From Legionella fallonii LLAP-10 (GTDB lineage: Bacteria; Pseudomonadota; Gammaproteobacteria; Legionellales; Legionellaceae), in NCBI RefSeq assembly GCF_000953135.1, contig NZ_LN614827.1, positions 1,703,001-1,767,000 of the forward strand: a stretch of DNA of 64,000 nt. The letters run 5' to 3'. The notes below the pieces were generated by a model. The model was not told the DNA's origin. It made no database searches and worked only from the letters and a program-made list of their open reading frames with translations. Positions 61,434 through 64,000 of the stretch are shown here, piece after piece; the stretch's first letter is position 1; every line of letters begins with the position of its first letter. Made by a program: the position numbers and the translations under genes.

Positions 61434-61549
61434 CATTAAGTTAACATGAGTTTTGGATAAGACAGAGTTTGTAGTCTGGGCGCAGCGCCGGCGCCGCACC
61501 CAGACTACATTTTCCTGCGATTTTATCCGAAACTCATGTTAACTTAATG
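61434..61549. mobile_element. nested palindromic element between uspA and der
   Basis: Outer arms CATTAAGTTAACATGAG... (61434-61460) and ...CTCATGTTAACTTAATG (61523-61549) are 27-base inverted repeats with one mismatch. Inside, GTAGTCTGGG (61471-61480) and CCCAGACTAC (61499-61508) form a second stem around a GC-rich centre (GCGCCGGCGC). It is an AT-flanked, GC-cored structure between convergent genes. It may be a MITE-like insertion and a two-way terminator. A loose echo of the outer arm lies just left, near 61374-61385. Confidence 0.6.
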
Positions 61550-61564
61550 GCAAAATCGATAAAA

Positions 61565-62953
61565 TCACTTTTTGCTTTTAACTCGTTTCATCAATCTTCT
61601 TTTTTTATTGACTTGTCTTTGTGACAATTTATTTTTCTTCCCTGCAAATGGGTTATCCCCTCCTCTAAACTCAATTTTCAAAGGAGTTCCAACCAATCCC
61701 AGATGTTTAATAAATTCATTAGTTAGATAGCGTTTATAACTATCTGGTAATGAACTTAATTGATTGCCATGAATTACAAGAACAGGAGGATTATGTCCAC
61801 CTAGATGAGCATATCTTAGTTTGATACGACGTCCATTCACACAAGGAGGAGTATGTTTTGTACTGATATCTTGCAATAATCGTGTTAGTCGAGGAGTAGA
61901 AAAAGATTGTGTTGCAGAAGTATACGCCTCAGTAATATCTTTAAATAATCCACCAACACCACTACCATGTAAAGCAGATATAAAACGTATTTTTGCAAAA
62001 CTCGCAAAATGTAATCTTCTTGATAATTCGCTTTTTATCTGCTCTTTATGCTCTTCATCCAAACCATCCCACTTATTAACCGCAATAACAAGAGCTTTAC
62101 CTGATTCAATAATAAAACCAAGCAAGTTCATGTCTTGATCAGTTATCCCTTCATTAGCATCAAGTAGCTGTAAACAAACATTAGATTCTTTAATTGCTTG
62201 TAATGTTTTAATTACAGAAAATTTTTCAATTTTTTCATCAATACGCGACTTTCTTCGTACCCCAGCAGTATCTATGAGAATATAAGATTGATTATCGCGC
62301 TCAAAGGGTATGGCAATACTATCTCGAGTTGTTCCGGGCATGTCATATACTACAACCCGTTCTTCACCTAAGATTCTATTAATTAGTGTTGATTTCCCAA
62401 CATTAGGGCGTCCTGCGAAAGCAATTTTAATAACATTATTATCGCTTACACTTTCAACTTCACCGCTAAAAGGCGTTAAGACCTGCTCTAATAAAGAGCT
62501 GATACCATCCCCATGAGCAGAAGATATAGAATGAATATTAGAAATGCCTAAAGACTGAAAATCAGAACAAGCTACATCATCATCCAGCCCTTCTGTCTTA
62601 TTCACAACCAGATGAACTTTTTTATTTAGCTTTCTTAAATTATCTGCAATATTTTCATCAATTCCAGTAAGACCGGAGCGACCATCAACAATAAAAAGCA
62701 CTGCATCTGCTTCATTTAAAGCAATAGTCGATTGCTTGGACATTAAGCTATCAACAGCGATGTCATCTACACCAATACCTCCAGTATCTACTACGATAAA
62801 TGCTTTATCATTATATTGAGCTTGACCATACTGTCGATCACGAGTAAGCCCTGGAAAATCAGCAACCAGGGCATCTTGTGTTTTAGTAAGTCGATTAAAT
62901 AAAGTTGATTTGCCTACATTAGGACGACCAACTAGGGCAATTACAGGAATCAT
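61565..62953 (-). CDS. der: ribosome-associated GTPase Der (EngA)
   Basis: An essential GTPase with two tandem G domains that help mature the 50S subunit; 462 residues. G1 motifs are [14 protein letters not shown] (residues 8-21) and [14 protein letters not shown] (about 182-195). Other marks are [31 protein letters not shown] and AVNKWDGLD, and the KH-like C-terminal domain ends basic. It starts two bases after bamB, the usual bamB-der order. Nothing is missing. Confidence 0.96.
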   Translation of the reverse strand: MIPVIALVGRPNVGKSTLFNRLTKTQDALVADFPGLTRDRQYGQAQYNDKAFIVVDTGGIGVDDIAVDSLMSKQSTIALNEADAVLFIVDGRSGLTGIDENIADNLRKLNKKVHLVVNKTEGLDDDVACSDFQSLGISNIHSISSAHGDGISSLLEQVLTPFSGEVESVSDNNVIKIAFAGRPNVGKSTLINRILGEERVVVYDMPGTTRDSIAIPFERDNQSYILIDTAGVRRKSRIDEKIEKFSVIKTLQAIKESNVCLQLLDANEGITDQDMNLLGFIIESGKALVIAVNKWDGLDEEHKEQIKSELSRRLHFASFAKIRFISALHGSGVGGLFKDITEAYTSATQSFSTPRLTRLLQDISTKHTPPCVNGRRIKLRYAHLGGHNPPVLVIHGNQLSSLPDSYKRYLTNEFIKHLGLVGTPLKIEFRGGDNPFAGKKNKLSQRQVNKKRRLMKRVKSKK

Positions 62954-62955
62954 TA

Positions 62956-64000
62956 TTAGCTCACCGACAATTGATTAAGTATTCCATTATCAGTTAATAC
63001 ATATACTTTCTTTCCTATTACACTAGGAGAAATCGTGATTGCTCCTGATAATTGAGATCGAGCTAACAACTCCCCTGTTTGCGATCCAATAAAGTGTAAA
63101 TATCCTGTCTTATCACCGACAACCAAATCATTACCAATAAGAACTGGTTCAGTAAGCCCCCTTGCCTTTAATGCAGTTTGCTTCCAATTAACATTGCCAG
63201 TAAGTTTATCTAAAGACCAAACCACATCATTACTATCCGTTAAATATAAGGTATTACCGCTGAGAACCATGTTTTTGTATACCGATCCTGGCTTTCTCCA
63301 AATGAATTGGCCATCACTCAACGATAAAGCACCAATATATCCTTGATAGCTCGCTAAATAAGCTACATTATCTTTTACGATAGGATCAGAATCTATATCA
63401 ACCAAACGCTCCACATCGCTAGCCCCAGCACCATAAGCAATACTTCTCTGCCAAACGACGCGGCCAGTATCTAATTCTAACGCATCCAATTTTCCATCAG
63501 GGAATCCGACAAGTGCCAAATTACCTACAATAATTGGTGAGGAGCTTGCTTTAAGAACCAGACTTGGTGAGCCATGCTCAGCCACCCACAATTGTTTACC
63601 ACTAGCGGTATCAAACGCAAATACTTTACCATCTATAGTTTTTGCAATTATTTTCTTATGCGATAATGCTGGAGGTGCTAAAACCTCACTGGAAACTTTA
63701 TTTTGCCACAGCACATTACCATTCGCTTGATTAAGCAAGACCACGGTAGATGCATTAGTACCAACGGCAATATATCCCTCAGCAACAGTGGGACCACTTA
63801 CAACCCCATGTTTCAACTGTGTGGACCATTGAATTTTACCATCGCTTTTATTAACAGCTTGTACTAGCCCGCTAGGATCCGCAGTATAAATTATACTACC
63901 CCGCACAGCAGGCTTTAATTTTAAATACTCATTGCTTTTATGAGACTTACCTACTGGAGCACTCCAATTCTGCGCTACTTTAAGTTGCGATTCTATTGAC
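62956..64000 (-). CDS. bamB: outer-membrane assembly lipoprotein BamB, N-terminus cut by the window
   Basis: The lipoprotein of the BAM complex, a beta-propeller that helps insert outer-membrane proteins. About 348 codons are visible; the frame stays open to the window edge, so the signal peptide and lipobox are outside. PQQ-like propeller blades repeat: [60 protein letters not shown] and [19 protein letters not shown]. Each carries a G-K/N...W motif. It is upstream of der with a two-base gap, as in E. coli. Confidence 0.93.
   Translation of the reverse strand, partial: SIESQLKVAQNWSAPVGKSHKSNEYLKLKPAVRGSIIYTADPSGLVQAVNKSDGKIQWSTQLKHGVVSGPTVAEGYIAVGTNASTVVLLNQANGNVLWQNKVSSEVLAPPALSHKKIIAKTIDGKVFAFDTASGKQLWVAEHGSPSLVLKASSSPIIVGNLALVGFPDGKLDALELDTGRVVWQRSIAYGAGASDVERLVDIDSDPIVKDNVAYLASYQGYIGALSLSDGQFIWRKPGSVYKNMVLSGNTLYLTDSNDVVWSLDKLTGNVNWKQTALKARGLTEPVLIGNDLVVGDKTGYLHFIGSQTGELLARSQLSGAITISPSVIGKKVYVLTDNGILNQLSVS

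Noticed and set aside
1-64000. CRISPR array, tRNA or rRNA genes
   Set aside because: No regularly spaced short repeats and no tRNA-like T-loop or rRNA sequence were noticed on reading; a covariance-model scan would settle it.

Overview
The window looks like chromosomal DNA of a Legionella-type gammaproteobacterium. The DNA is AT-rich. Core genes are of gammaproteobacterial type (pilBCD, thrABC, prpBCD, pcnB-folK, der-bamB, hemL, mnmC). Among them sit several large proteins with eukaryotic-like domains, two of them preceded by close matches to the Legionella PmrA box. This points to a bacterium with a Dot/Icm type IVB secretion system. The genus is inferred, because no rRNA or marker gene is present.

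Layout. 1-12.3 kb is accessory DNA: a HigBA-type toxin-antitoxin pair, an FRG-domain protein, two possible defence-type proteins (one resembling pPIWI-associated nucleases, one DUF3644), two serine recombinases, gene debris, an IS/MITE-like remnant abutting an sseB-like gene, and an ORF6N protein. The helicase gene hrpB lies inside this stretch. 12.7-25.5 kb holds a secreted beta-helix protein, hpt, a DUF1820 gene, a methyltransferase, the pilBCD cluster, a yqjD/yqjE/yqjK-like membrane trio, ilvE and a second secreted protein sharing an N-terminal module with the first. 25.8-39 kb is the most unusual part. It holds a PmrA-box gene with a C-terminal membrane anchor, a TetR-ketoacyl synthase-thioesterase-SDR cluster, and three adjacent predicted effectors: a 1365-residue ULP-like protease with a kinase-like domain, a Ser/Thr kinase, and an SH2 plus clan-CD-protease protein. 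39.1-44.1 kb is the threonine operon with an unannotated Thr-rich leader peptide. 44-64 kb is housekeeping: Nudix, ppsR, two MFS/POT transporters, methylcitrate cycle, mnmC, hemL, rubredoxin, hemJ, terC, pcnB, folK, uspA, der and the start of bamB.

How the genes work together. ThrA, ThrB and ThrC together make threonine from aspartate. PrpB, PrpC and PrpD degrade propionyl-CoA. PilB, PilC and PilD drive type IV pilus assembly and process type II secretion pseudopilins. HemL and HemJ are haem synthesis steps. The effector candidates would act in a host cell on phosphotyrosine, ubiquitin-like and phosphorylation signalling. Palindromic repeats of about 100 bp recur in gaps at 15.1, 27.2, 30.5, 37.0 and 48.4 kb. 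No tRNA, rRNA or CRISPR array was seen.
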